A stretch of DNA of 8,119 bases from Thermoproteota archaeon (GTDB lineage Archaea > Korarchaeota > Korarchaeia > B14-G2): contig QMWA01000072.1 in NCBI GenBank assembly GCA_003661385.1, forward strand, positions 1 to 8,119, in the 5' to 3' direction. Below are positions 1 to 6,149 of this stretch, one piece after another. The translations under genes and the position numbers were made by a program. Below the pieces are notes generated by a model. It did not search any database. It had not been told where the DNA came from and saw only the letters and a program-made list of their open reading frames with translations. Each line of letters opens with the position of its first letter. Within the stretch, counting starts at the first letter, position 1.

Positions 1-609
1 ATCCAAGAGGACTCAGCAAGCGAAGTTGTTCAAGCCATAGTAGAGCAGGGGAGAAGCTGCATAGTAGCATTCGGAAGATACGGGGACGATGCCCTCGCAT
101 ACATGCTCGTAGCAAACATACTAGCCAGGAGGATATGGGAGAAGTACGTTGACATGGCTATGAGGGGGCAGAAGCCCAGGAGCAGGCTGGTCATATTCCT
201 AGAGGAGGCACACAAGTTCCTGGCGCCAGACGTGTACTACAAGACGCCATTCGGGAACATAGCAAGAGAGCTAAGGAAGCGTGGGGTAGTCCTCTGCATC
301 ATAGACCAGAGGCCATCCCAGATATCAGATGAGGTCATGGCCATGCTATGGAACAAGTTCATCATGAACCTAGCTGAGGAAAAGGACATAGAGACAGCTA
401 CAATAGGCCTACCCTTCAAGAAGCTGTTCAAGCCACTAGTAGAGAGGCTCAGGAGGGGAGAAGCGCTCCTCTTCGGAGAGGCAGTGAAGATACCTGCAGT
501 AGTCAAGGTAGCAGACTACAGGCAGATGATAAAAGAGCTAGAGCAGGAATACAAGAGGACACTAGAGACACCAGAAAGCAGAGCTCTAGCAGAAGCATAC
601 GGATACTAG
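1..609 (+). CDS. HerA-family (DUF87) DNA-translocase ATPase, C-terminal part only
   Basis: The reading frame is open from the first base, so the protein starts outside the window; about 202 C-terminal residues are present and end at TAG 607-609. Seen: a Walker B-like segment VIFLEEAHKFL (codons around 193-225), then GNIARELRKRG and the polar motif IIDQRPSQI, followed by a terminal strand region (EALLFGEAVKIPAVVKV). This order, Glu-Glu-Ala-His then IARE-RK-G then QRPS, is typical of the HerA/FtsK-like hexameric ATPases. HerA pumps DNA and works with NurA, Mre11 and Rad50 in end resection. Walker A must lie upstream and cannot be checked. EEAH in place of the usual DEAH, and the DQRPS wording, also fit HerA-like paralogues outside the canonical resection clade, so the proximity to mre11 supports but does not prove that it is herA itself. 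Its 3' end is rich in A-ending codons. Confidence 0.87.
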   Translation: MQEDSASEVVQAIVEQGRSCIVAFGRYGDDALAYMLVANILARRIWEKYVDMAMRGQKPRSRLVIFLEEAHKFLAPDVYYKTPFGNIARELRKRGVVLCIIDQRPSQISDEVMAMLWNKFIMNLAEEKDIETATIGLPFKKLFKPLVERLRRGEALLFGEAVKIPAVVKVADYRQMIKELEQEYKRTLETPESRALAEAYGY

Positions 610-926
610 CCTACAGCATGTAGAGCAGCTCACGTGTAGACACGGCCCTAAACCTTCTGCTTCTCCTGGAGCACTCTATAATATCACTGTCGTCTGTCCA
701 GTGGCTGCACTAAGCTTTAATGTAAGTGCTATGAAAGGCAAGTCATCTGGCCTGAATTCCTAGCTATGCTTAAGGCTCCTCTCTCACATCACGTATGAAC
801 TCTGAGCTATACAACCTCTAAAGCAGGCAAGATCACCTCGTTTAAGATGAGGCGACATCGAGAGTGCCCCCAGCTCTAAACTGAGCTCACCTTACGCTCA
901 TCAAGCTCGTCTCTGCTGAAAACAGC
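610..926. other. 317-base non-coding spacer between the HerA-family gene and the antitoxin-like gene
   Basis: No convincing reading frame is seen on either strand; stops are frequent and the composition is less purine-rich than the flanking genes. It holds AT-rich, TATA-like stretches at 675-684 (CTATAATATC) and 713-720, and a short inverted repeat, GCACT at 707-711 with AGTGC at 725-729 (13-base loop). It lies where a PIN toxin gene would sit downstream of the antitoxin-like gene on the minus strand, but I found no recognisable PIN remnant in a partial translation of that strand. A small untranslated RNA is possible but not supported by a complete tRNA or C/D box pattern. Confidence 0.5.
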
Positions 927-1178
927 TTATTCGTATTGACCATGCAGAGCATCTTCCACTCTCTCCCTTATCCTCCTCTTAACGGCCTTATCAAGCTTCA
1001 AGATGTCTTCCTCAGTTACTTTGCTCTCTTCTAGGAGCTTATCTGCAACAAGCAGTTTCAAAACCCTTCTCCTAAGCTCCTCTACGGCTATCCTACCGAA
1101 GGCCCTCTTCAAGAAAGGGTACCTCTCCAGTAGAGCCCCTGTTTCAGCAGGAACCTCTACTTCGACTGTGGGGCTCAC
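927..1178 (-). CDS. small VapB-like antitoxin candidate (orphan, no toxin seen)
   Basis: An 83-residue protein starting at GTG (1176-1178) and ending at TAA. GTG is the only possible start, since an in-frame TAG lies three codons upstream (1188-1190). Seen: a short beta-like start (TVEVEVPAE), then a charged helical body with ERYPFLKRAFGRIAVEELRRR and VTEEDILKLDKAVKRRIRERVED. This shape, with a V/I-x-V-P opening, a 'YPFLK' segment, a Leu/Arg helix and a 'TEEDIxKLD' segment, resembles small archaeal antitoxins encoded beside PIN-domain ribonucleases. That similarity is from memory of the family, not a search. Normally the toxin follows directly; here the next 317 bases carry no such gene. It could be a solitary antitoxin acting on a toxin elsewhere, a relic, or an unrelated DNA-binding protein. 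It lies on the strand opposite to both flanking resection genes. No clear ribosome-binding site was seen. Confidence 0.68.
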   Translation of the reverse strand: MSPTVEVEVPAETGALLERYPFLKRAFGRIAVEELRRRVLKLLVADKLLEESKVTEEDILKLDKAVKRRIRERVEDALHGQYE

Positions 1179-1207
1179 ATCAGCCGCCTACCTGATGGAG
1201 GCGATAT

Positions 1208-1222
1208 GGGCCTTAAGCTTTG
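1208..1222. promoter_or_regulatory. possible TATA-like element in the antitoxin/mre11 divergent region
   Basis: The sequence GGCCTTAAGCTTTG is the most AT-rich block between the two divergent starts. Read on the plus strand, a start about 25 bases downstream would give mre11 a leader of roughly 50 bases that contains its ribosome-binding site. Read on the minus strand, AAAGCTTAAGG would place a start close to the antitoxin GTG. A second CTTAAGT block at 1261-1267 is an alternative for mre11, but it would leave the ribosome-binding site outside or at the very edge of the transcript. No BRE is clear, so this is weak. Confidence 0.3.
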
Positions 1223-1283
1223 CTGAAGCCTCTGGTGTCGAAGGCTGTCTGGTGGGAGCACTTAAGTACTAGGCTGCTCTAGC

Positions 1284-1288
1284 AGGTG
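1284..1288 (+). promoter_or_regulatory. ribosome-binding site of mre11
   Basis: AGGTG, complementary to the 3' end of 16S rRNA, lies four bases before ATG 1293. It supports this start, which also gives the standard Mre11 N-terminus. Confidence 0.6.
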
Positions 1289-1292
1289 TAGC

Positions 1293-2480
1293 ATGCTGCT
1301 AGTTCACACTGCTGACTTCCACCTTGGTGTAGGGCTGCTTGAAGCTCCTGTCGGAAGCGCTGTCTGGCAGCGTAGAGTTGAGGACTTCATCAGCAGGATG
1401 ATGGACATAGCCAGGGAGGCTATCAGGCTTAGAGCTGACTTCCTGGTTGTCGCTGGGGACATATTCCAGAGCACACACCCACGTGGCTGGCTCCTACATG
1501 AGTTCGCCAGGTTCATCAGGGTGCTAGTTGAGAACAGGGTTCAGGTTGTGGCTATAGCTGGGAACCACGACCAGCCCAGGGTAGTTGACTCCTCAACTCA
1601 CCTGGATGCGTTAGCTGAGCTCAAGATCAGAGGCTTCCACTATGTCAGGCGCCCTACAGCCATAGAGCTAGAGGGAGCCTACAGCGGCAGGAGAGTCAGG
1701 TTCATCTGCCTCCCATATGTGCACCCGACTCTCACCAAGGAGGGCGCCCTGGATACCATGGCATATGAGAGGATGGTTGAGTCTAAGCTCAGGGAGCTAG
1801 CTGAGGAGCCTAGTGCAGACTACACTGTTACAGTAGCTCACTTCCTCGTGTATGGTGCGAAGGAGGGGTCAGAGAGGCTCTTGAGGCCTGGAGTCTATGA
1901 GGCTCCAGTGAGCCCTCGCATCTTCACCCTACCCTCAGTGAGCTACACTGCACTAGGCCACGTACACAAGCACCAGGAGGTTGCTAGGAGAGCCTTCTAC
2001 TCTGGGTCAATAGAGAGGGTCAACTTCGGTGAGGCGAGCGAGGAGAAGGGCTTCATAGTAGTTGAGGAGGAGCGAGGTGAGCTGAAGCCGAGGTTCAGCC
2101 CACTCCCATGCAGGAAGATGGTGTCCCTTAGCGTAGATGTGTCAGGTAGCAGGAACCCGACCAGCAGACTCCTGGAGGAGATCAGGGCGCAAGCTGGGCT
2201 GGAGGAGGCTATACTAAAGCTGACAGTCAGAGCTAGGAGGGAGCAGCTGGCCTCACTGAACACACGTGAGGTGGATAAAGCCCTGGAGGCCATGGGGTGC
2301 TTCTACTGGGTTCTCAGGTATGATGTGGCATACGAGAGGCCGAGGAGCCTCTCCCTGACATCAGCAATGACCCTAGAGGAGGCCTTAGAGAGGTACGTGA
2401 GGCAGCTCAGCCTGAGAAAGAGCCTAGAGGAGAAGGTGATTGAGGAAGGCAAAAGGATACTGAGGGAGACCCATGCTTGA
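1293..2480 (+). CDS. mre11: DNA double-strand break repair nuclease Mre11
   Basis: A 395-residue metallophosphoesterase nuclease, a normal length for archaeal Mre11. It forms the nuclease core of the Mre11-Rad50 complex, with Mn-dependent exo- and endonuclease action on broken DNA ends. The metal ligands of the family are visible in order: D8 and H10 (HTADFHLG), D56 (VVAGDIFQ), N91-H92-D93 (AGNHD), H183 (VAHFLVYG), and H223/H225 (LGHVHKHQ). The motif YSGSIERVNFGE (236-247) closes the catalytic domain; the remaining 150 or so residues hold the capping domain and a C-terminal helical part (about 355-390) that in this family binds the base of the Rad50 coiled coil. ATG 1293 follows a good ribosome-binding site and puts the first motif at its usual place. 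The stop overlaps the rad50 start by 8 bases, so the two are almost certainly cotranscribed and made in coupled fashion. Early codons are rich in T at the third position, unlike the end of rad50. Confidence 0.97.
   Translation: MLLVHTADFHLGVGLLEAPVGSAVWQRRVEDFISRMMDIAREAIRLRADFLVVAGDIFQSTHPRGWLLHEFARFIRVLVENRVQVVAIAGNHDQPRVVDSSTHLDALAELKIRGFHYVRRPTAIELEGAYSGRRVRFICLPYVHPTLTKEGALDTMAYERMVESKLRELAEEPSADYTVTVAHFLVYGAKEGSERLLRPGVYEAPVSPRIFTLPSVSYTALGHVHKHQEVARRAFYSGSIERVNFGEASEEKGFIVVEEERGELKPRFSPLPCRKMVSLSVDVSGSRNPTSRLLEEIRAQAGLEEAILKLTVRARREQLASLNTREVDKALEAMGCFYWVLRYDVAYERPRSLSLTSAMTLEEALERYVRQLSLRKSLEEKVIEEGKRILRETHA
2462..2468 (+). promoter_or_regulatory. ribosome-binding site of rad50, inside the mre11 end
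   Basis: GAGGGAG ends four bases before ATG 2473. It lies within the last codons of mre11 and fits translational coupling of the two genes. Confidence 0.5.
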
Positions 2481-4962
2481 GAGGATCACTGTCAGGAACT
2501 TCGTGACGTACGAGAAAGCTGACATAGACCTCACAGGAAAGCACGCCATAGCAGTATACGGGGACAACGGAGCAGGAAAGACGACATTGTTCGTCGACGC
2601 AGTCACATTCGCCCTATACGGCAGGACGGCAGCCCTAGAGCACAGGGGAGTCTCCAGAGCAGACCTCATCATGCCAGGCAAGCCCCACGCTAGCGTAAGG
2701 CTGGTGCTCAGCATAGCAGGAGAGCGCTACGAGGTCTACAGGGAGGTCAGCAGGACAGGTGCAACAAAGCTCACAGTATCAAAGCTAGTTGGCGGTAGGA
2801 CGGTGCTTCTAGCCTCGGGAGCAGCTGAAGCCGGGAGGTACATAGCTGAGAGGCTCCTGGGGATGAGCTATGACACATTCATCTCGACAGTGGTGATAAG
2901 GCAAGGCGAGGTAGAGAGGTTCTCAGAGATGACTCCATCAGAGAGGAGGCACACCCTGCTAGAGGCATTCGGCCTCTCCCTAGAGAAGGCCAGAGAAGCC
3001 CTCAGGGAGAAGCTCTCCTCGACCAGAGTGGAGAAGGCCAAGGTCGCAGGCGAGCTAGAGCACCTGGAAAGGGAGCTGAAGAAGCTCCCAGAGGCGGAGG
3101 CAGCCCTCAAGGAGGCCGAGAGCAAGCTAAGCGAGGCCAGGAGGGAGGCTGAGGAGGCTGAAGCCCAGCTCAAGGAGGCCAAAGCCATGGAGATGGAGCT
3201 GGAGAAAAAGAGGCTCAAGCTAGCACGGGAGAAGGCGAAGCTAGAAGAAGCTCTGGCAAGGGCAAGGGAGCTGGAGGAGAAGATAAGGGAGGCCAGAGGG
3301 GAGCTGGAGAAGCTAGCCAAGCTGGCTGAAAGCGAGCAGGGGCTCACAGAGGAGCTGAAGAAGGCGGAGGCAAGGAGGAGCATGCTAGAAGAGATGCTGA
3401 AGCTGAAGAGAGAGGAGATGGAAGCTGAGAGAGAGCTCAAGCCAAGGATAGCCTCCCTAGAGTCAGACCTCAGGTCAATCGACCTGAGGATCCAGAGGCT
3501 TAAGGCCAAGCTAGAGGGGAGGAGGGAAGCTGAGCTGGAGGCAGAGGAAGCCAGGAAGGCAGCTGAGGAGGCAAAAGAGGTGGAAAAAGAGCTCAAGAGG
3601 ACCAGAGAGGAGAGGGACATGGCTCAGAGGGAGCTTGAGGCCATAAGGAGGAAGAAGCTTGAGCTAAAGCTCTTCCTAGACGACCTAGCCAAGGGAGAGC
3701 TGAAAGAGTGCCCACTATGCTTCTCACAGATACCAGAAGACAGGCTACAGCACATAGCTGAAGTGCACAGGAAAGAGCTCAGCGAAATAGAGAGCAGAGA
3801 GCTCTTGGAGCAGGCGAGGCTCAGGAAGGCAGATGAGGCAGCTAGGAGAACAGAGCAGAGGCTAAGGAAGCTCCTGGATAGGGCAGCCAAGCTGAAGCTC
3901 CTAGAGGAGAGGCTAAAGGAGATCAAGGAAGCCGAAGAGGAGCTCGAGAAGCTGGCTGCGTCAAGAGAGCTGGCAGAAGCCCAGCTTGCTTCAGCCAGAA
4001 GGCAGCTAGAGGAAAGGCTAAAGGCGATAAGGGAGGAAGCTTCGAGAAGAAGCCTCCCTCTAGAGGTAGATGCGAGAACACTAGAGGCGCAGGCGAAGGC
4101 TGCAGCTGAGCTAGAAGCCAGCATAAGGCTAAAGCTAGAGAAGGCTAGGGAGGCGAAGGCGAGGGCAGAAGAGAGGGGGAGAGAGCTAGCTAACCTGGAG
4201 CTGCAGCTAGCTGAGGCCAGGAAGGCAGCTGAGGCTCTAAAGCCAGCTGAAGCCGAGTACGAGGCCGTAGCCAGGGAGCTAGAGGAGGTAAGAAGAAGGA
4301 GAGCACAGCTAGAGGAGAAGCTGGCTCAAGCAAGACAGAAGCAAGCAAAGCTAACACAGATGGCAGAAGACCTGAGAAAGAGGATAGCAGAGCTCAGGAG
4401 AATGGAGGCTAAAGCAGAGGAAGCCAGGAGGAAGCTAAGCGAGCTGTCAGAAAGGGAGGAAGTCTACACCATCCTAAGAGACAAAGTGTTCCATGACAGA
4501 GGGCTCCCCCTAGAGCTCCTTAAGACACAGATAGAGGCGTTAAATGCGCACGTACAGCACTACCTAGACAGCTTCACAGGAGGAGCCTTCAGGATAAACC
4601 TCAACACAACAGACCAAGGGGAAGTGGAGGTAAGCGTCTACGACGAGGCCAAAATGAGGCCAATACACACCTTCTCAGCTGGAGAGAAGACCATGCTAGG
4701 CTTCTCCCTGAGACTAGGCCTAATGAAGACGATAGCCCAGGCAAAGGCAGCAAAGCCGCTAGGCCTCCTAATAGTAGACGAAGGCTTTTCATCACTGGAC
4801 CAGGATAAGAGGAGCACACTAGGAGCAATTATATCAAGCCTAACAAGGGAGTTCAACATGATAGTAGCGATATCACACCTACCAGAGATAAGAGACTACT
4901 TCCCCCACTCGATCAAAGTAGAGAAGAAAGAGGGGAAAAGCAAAGCAACACCAGAGTGGTAG
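2473..4962 (+). CDS. rad50: DNA double-strand break repair ATPase Rad50
   Basis: An 829-residue SMC-like ATPase that bridges and gates DNA ends for Mre11. Seen in order: Walker A GDNGAGKT at 30-37; Q-loop VVIRQGEVE with Q144; a long Glu/Lys/Arg/Ala/Leu coiled coil from about 175 to 410; the zinc hook CPLC (C413, C416); the returning coiled coil from about 435 to 660; the C-terminal ATPase half with signature TFSAGEKT (S735), Walker B LLIVDEG (D769, E770), D-loop SSLD (D776) and the switch His in ISH (H802). Length and order match archaeal Rad50. Two oddities: the signature reads SAGE where SGGE is usual, and the hook is followed by H427 and H432, giving a C-x2-C-x10-H-x4-H pattern. ATG 2473 overlaps the end of mre11 by 8 bases. 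The last 40 codons contain no T-ending codon. No nurA follows; the next gene is on the other strand. Confidence 0.97.
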   Translation: MLERITVRNFVTYEKADIDLTGKHAIAVYGDNGAGKTTLFVDAVTFALYGRTAALEHRGVSRADLIMPGKPHASVRLVLSIAGERYEVYREVSRTGATKLTVSKLVGGRTVLLASGAAEAGRYIAERLLGMSYDTFISTVVIRQGEVERFSEMTPSERRHTLLEAFGLSLEKAREALREKLSSTRVEKAKVAGELEHLERELKKLPEAEAALKEAESKLSEARREAEEAEAQLKEAKAMEMELEKKRLKLAREKAKLEEALARARELEEKIREARGELEKLAKLAESEQGLTEELKKAEARRSMLEEMLKLKREEMEAERELKPRIASLESDLRSIDLRIQRLKAKLEGRREAELEAEEARKAAEEAKEVEKELKRTREERDMAQRELEAIRRKKLELKLFLDDLAKGELKECPLCFSQIPEDRLQHIAEVHRKELSEIESRELLEQARLRKADEAARRTEQRLRKLLDRAAKLKLLEERLKEIKEAEEELEKLAASRELAEAQLASARRQLEERLKAIREEASRRSLPLEVDARTLEAQAKAAAELEASIRLKLEKAREAKARAEERGRELANLELQLAEARKAAEALKPAEAEYEAVARELEEVRRRRAQLEEKLAQARQKQAKLTQMAEDLRKRIAELRRMEAKAEEARRKLSELSEREEVYTILRDKVFHDRGLPLELLKTQIEALNAHVQHYLDSFTGGAFRINLNTTDQGEVEVSVYDEAKMRPIHTFSAGEKTMLGFSLRLGLMKTIAQAKAAKPLGLLIVDEGFSSLDQDKRSTLGAIISSLTREFNMIVAISHLPEIRDYFPHSIKVEKKEGKSKATPEW
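3709..3768 (+). other. Rad50 zinc-hook segment with extra histidines
   Basis: Codes residues 413-432 of Rad50: C413-P-L-C416, then H427 and H432. In known Rad50 proteins two CxxC hooks from two molecules share one zinc ion at the tip of the coiled coils. Here the two downstream His residues also satisfy a C2H2-finger-like spacing. Whether they touch the metal is unknown. Confidence 0.8.
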
Positions 4963-4969
4963 GCATCAA

Positions 4970-4982
4970 GAGCCCCAGGCTC
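4970..4982 (+). terminator. small hairpin just after rad50
   Basis: GAGCC, CCA, GGCTC forms a five-pair stem with a three-base loop, eight bases after the rad50 stop. A second small stem, CGAGG-CC-CCTCG, lies at 4995-5006. Neither is followed by a T tract, which archaeal terminators usually need, so a role in termination or RNA end protection is only possible. Confidence 0.25.
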
Positions 4983-5156
4983 CACTACAATACACGAGGC
5001 CCCTCGCCTACAACATGAGCCTCTAGCCCACCAAAGCTGCACACGATGCCACAGCTCAGAAGCATGCCCTAAACCACAGCTTTAGCACCTCATAGCAGAG
5101 AACCCGCTGTCTCCACCAGCCTAATCCCCCAGCCTCTCGCCTCAAGACCTAGCTGC

Positions 5157-5600
5157 CTAACCAAGTGCCTCTGCTAGCTTGCTTATGATCTCAGCTACCC
5201 TCGGCTTAAGGCCATCTGGCAGCCTCTCGTCTTCAAGGTAAGACCTCAGGTCTCTGAGCCTCCTTTGCACCCACTCCGTGTCTCCTATCGCCATAGCTGC
5301 CCTCAGCTCCACCTCCATGGCCTTCAGGTGGGCTTCATACGCTCTCGGATAGGCCTCAATCACAGTGCTCTGGCTTATCTTGAAGCCAGCCCTCTTTAGC
5401 TCAGATATCTCAGCGAGCTCATGTAAGGTGAGAAGCTCTGAGCTGAGGATCTCCTCAGCCGAGATCTTATCCTCCTCGTAGGTTGGGCCAGATATGTATG
5501 CTAGGAGCTCCTCTGGAGCAACCTCCTCAAGCACACACCCGATGGCCTCAGCTAGATCCCTAGCTCTCTTGATTGCTCTAGCAGCTTGTGTGAGGCTCAT
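5157..5600 (-). CDS. conserved-looking helical protein of unknown function
   Basis: A 147-residue soluble protein from ATG (5598-5600) to TAG. The ATG is the only start available: an in-frame TAG lies six codons upstream (5619-5621). GTGAT (5604-5608 on the other strand), three bases upstream, can pair with 16S rRNA. No signal peptide, membrane span or nucleotide-binding motif is seen. The predicted fold is mainly helical, with an acidic N-terminal half, a central segment TLHELAEISELKRAGFKIS, then a motif-like stretch YPRAYEAHLKAMEVELRAA, and a basic/acidic helix WVQRRLRDLRSYLEDERLP before the end. The dense His, Tyr and Trp positions and the ordered amphipathic pattern argue for a real, selected protein. 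It reminds me of uncharacterised crenarchaeal proteins, but I cannot name a family. It is transcribed toward rad50 and away from the Roadblock gene, with which it may share control. Confidence 0.8.
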   Translation of the reverse strand: MSLTQAARAIKRARDLAEAIGCVLEEVAPEELLAYISGPTYEEDKISAEEILSSELLTLHELAEISELKRAGFKISQSTVIEAYPRAYEAHLKAMEVELRAAMAIGDTEWVQRRLRDLRSYLEDERLPDGLKPRVAEIISKLAEALG

Positions 5601-5619
5601 GCCATCACACTGCTGGCGC

Positions 5620-5646
5620 TAGCTTCCCAAAGCTAAGAGCCTCTTA
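5620..5646. promoter_or_regulatory. two adjoining dyads upstream of the unknown minus-strand gene
   Basis: TAGCTT (5620-5625) and AAGCTA (5630-5635) form a perfect six-base inverted repeat with a four-base spacer. TAAGAG (5634-5639) and CTCTTA (5641-5646) form a second, with a one-base spacer, whose centre is about 12.5 bases further on. They lie 20-46 bases before the minus-strand ATG, where an operator or promoter would be. On the minus strand the ATAAGAG block could also act as a weak TATA box. Short dyads can arise by chance. Confidence 0.4.
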
Positions 5647-5659
5647 TGCCTTGCTTCCT

Positions 5660-5718
5660 CAGCATGCTGTCGATAATACTTTGTACCACGTCATGAATAT
5701 GGTAAGATGCTTTAGCAT
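5660..5718. promoter_or_regulatory. AGCAT/ATGCT half-sites in the divergent region before the Roadblock gene
   Basis: CAGCATGCTG (5660-5669) is a perfect ten-base palindrome. ATGCT-TT-AGCAT (5707-5718) carries the same half-sites in the opposite order, ending two bases before the GTG start. Between them TACCA (5684-5688) and TGGTA (5700-5704) are inverted with an 11-base spacer that includes TGAATAT, a weak TATA candidate 22-30 bases before the GTG. The arrangement suggests regulator binding, but is not proof. Confidence 0.35.
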
Positions 5719-5720
5719 TA

Positions 5721-6149
5721 GTGCCGTTAGCCTTAAGGTGGTGGATTGAGCTCACCGAGAGGCTTGAGGCGAAACTGAGGGAGCTTGGGAGGAACGTGCC
5801 TGAGATCGAGGCTAGCGCTGTTGTGAGTGCTGGTGGGCTTATGATTGCTAGCGTCATGCCTGAGAGCTTTGATGCTGATAGGGTTGCTGCTATGGCTGCT
5901 GCCATGCTGAGCTTAGCTGAGAGGATAGGCAAGGAGCTAGATGGAGGAGGATTCGAGATGGGTGTCATCCAAGGAGACAGAGGATACATCATGGCCACCG
6001 ACGCTGGAGAGGAAGCTGCCATCATTGCCCTAGCTGACAGGAGGGGCCGCCTCAGCTTAGCGTTCCTGGAGATGAGGAGAGCAGCAGAGGATATCGAGAA
6101 GTCCTGTAAGGTGGTTCAGCTTAGAGGCTGCCATGAGGATTGCATCTGA
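5721..6149 (+). CDS. Roadblock/LC7 domain protein
   Basis: A 142-residue protein. The core from about residue 30 to 125 (EASAVVSAGGLMIAS, then DRVAAMAAAMLSLAERIGKEL, then FEMGVIQGDRGYIMATDAGEEAAIIALADRRGRL and a final helix) follows the alpha/beta order of Roadblock/LC7 (MglB-like) proteins, which dimerise and in known cases regulate or scaffold small Ras-like GTPases. No GTPase gene is in the window, so its partner is unknown. GTG 5721 is the first start after an in-frame TAA at 5703-5705. No ribosome-binding site precedes it, so the mRNA may be leaderless; a GGTGG at 5737-5741 has no usable start codon after it. The tail is unusual: C129, C137, H138 and C141 lie in the last 14 residues. Early codons are T-rich at the third position. 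Family assignment is good, role unknown. Confidence 0.85.
   Translation: MPLALRWWIELTERLEAKLRELGRNVPEIEASAVVSAGGLMIASVMPESFDADRVAAMAAAMLSLAERIGKELDGGGFEMGVIQGDRGYIMATDAGEEAAIIALADRRGRLSLAFLEMRRAAEDIEKSCKVVQLRGCHEDCI

Noticed and set aside
795-814. Minus-strand TAGCTCAG, resembling a tRNA D-arm
   Set aside because: No T-arm, anticodon stem or acceptor pairing at suitable distance on that strand.
610-926. C/D box guide RNA in the spacer (near matches to RTGATGA and CTGA)
   Set aside because: No C box with a D box at correct spacing; the matches are partial and scattered.
610-926. Relic of a PIN-domain toxin on the minus strand
   Set aside because: The one minus-strand frame I followed through the middle of the spacer has stops and none of the expected acidic residues or N-terminal strand; only a profile search could revive this.
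1003-1272. An 89-codon plus-strand frame covering the antitoxin-like gene and the mre11 upstream region
   Set aside because: Ser/Leu-rich mirror of the minus-strand gene, with no motif and no plausible ribosome-binding site.
2868-4124. Long minus-strand open frames opposite rad50 (about 250 and 166 codons), Ser/Leu-rich
   Set aside because: They mirror the Glu/Lys/Arg/Ala codons of the Rad50 coiled coil; the products are low-complexity and show no family motif.
3000-4450. Repeated GAGG/AGCT/CTAG words that look like a DNA repeat array
   Set aside because: They have no fixed period or unit and follow from Glu, Leu, Ala, Lys and Arg codons of the coiled coil.
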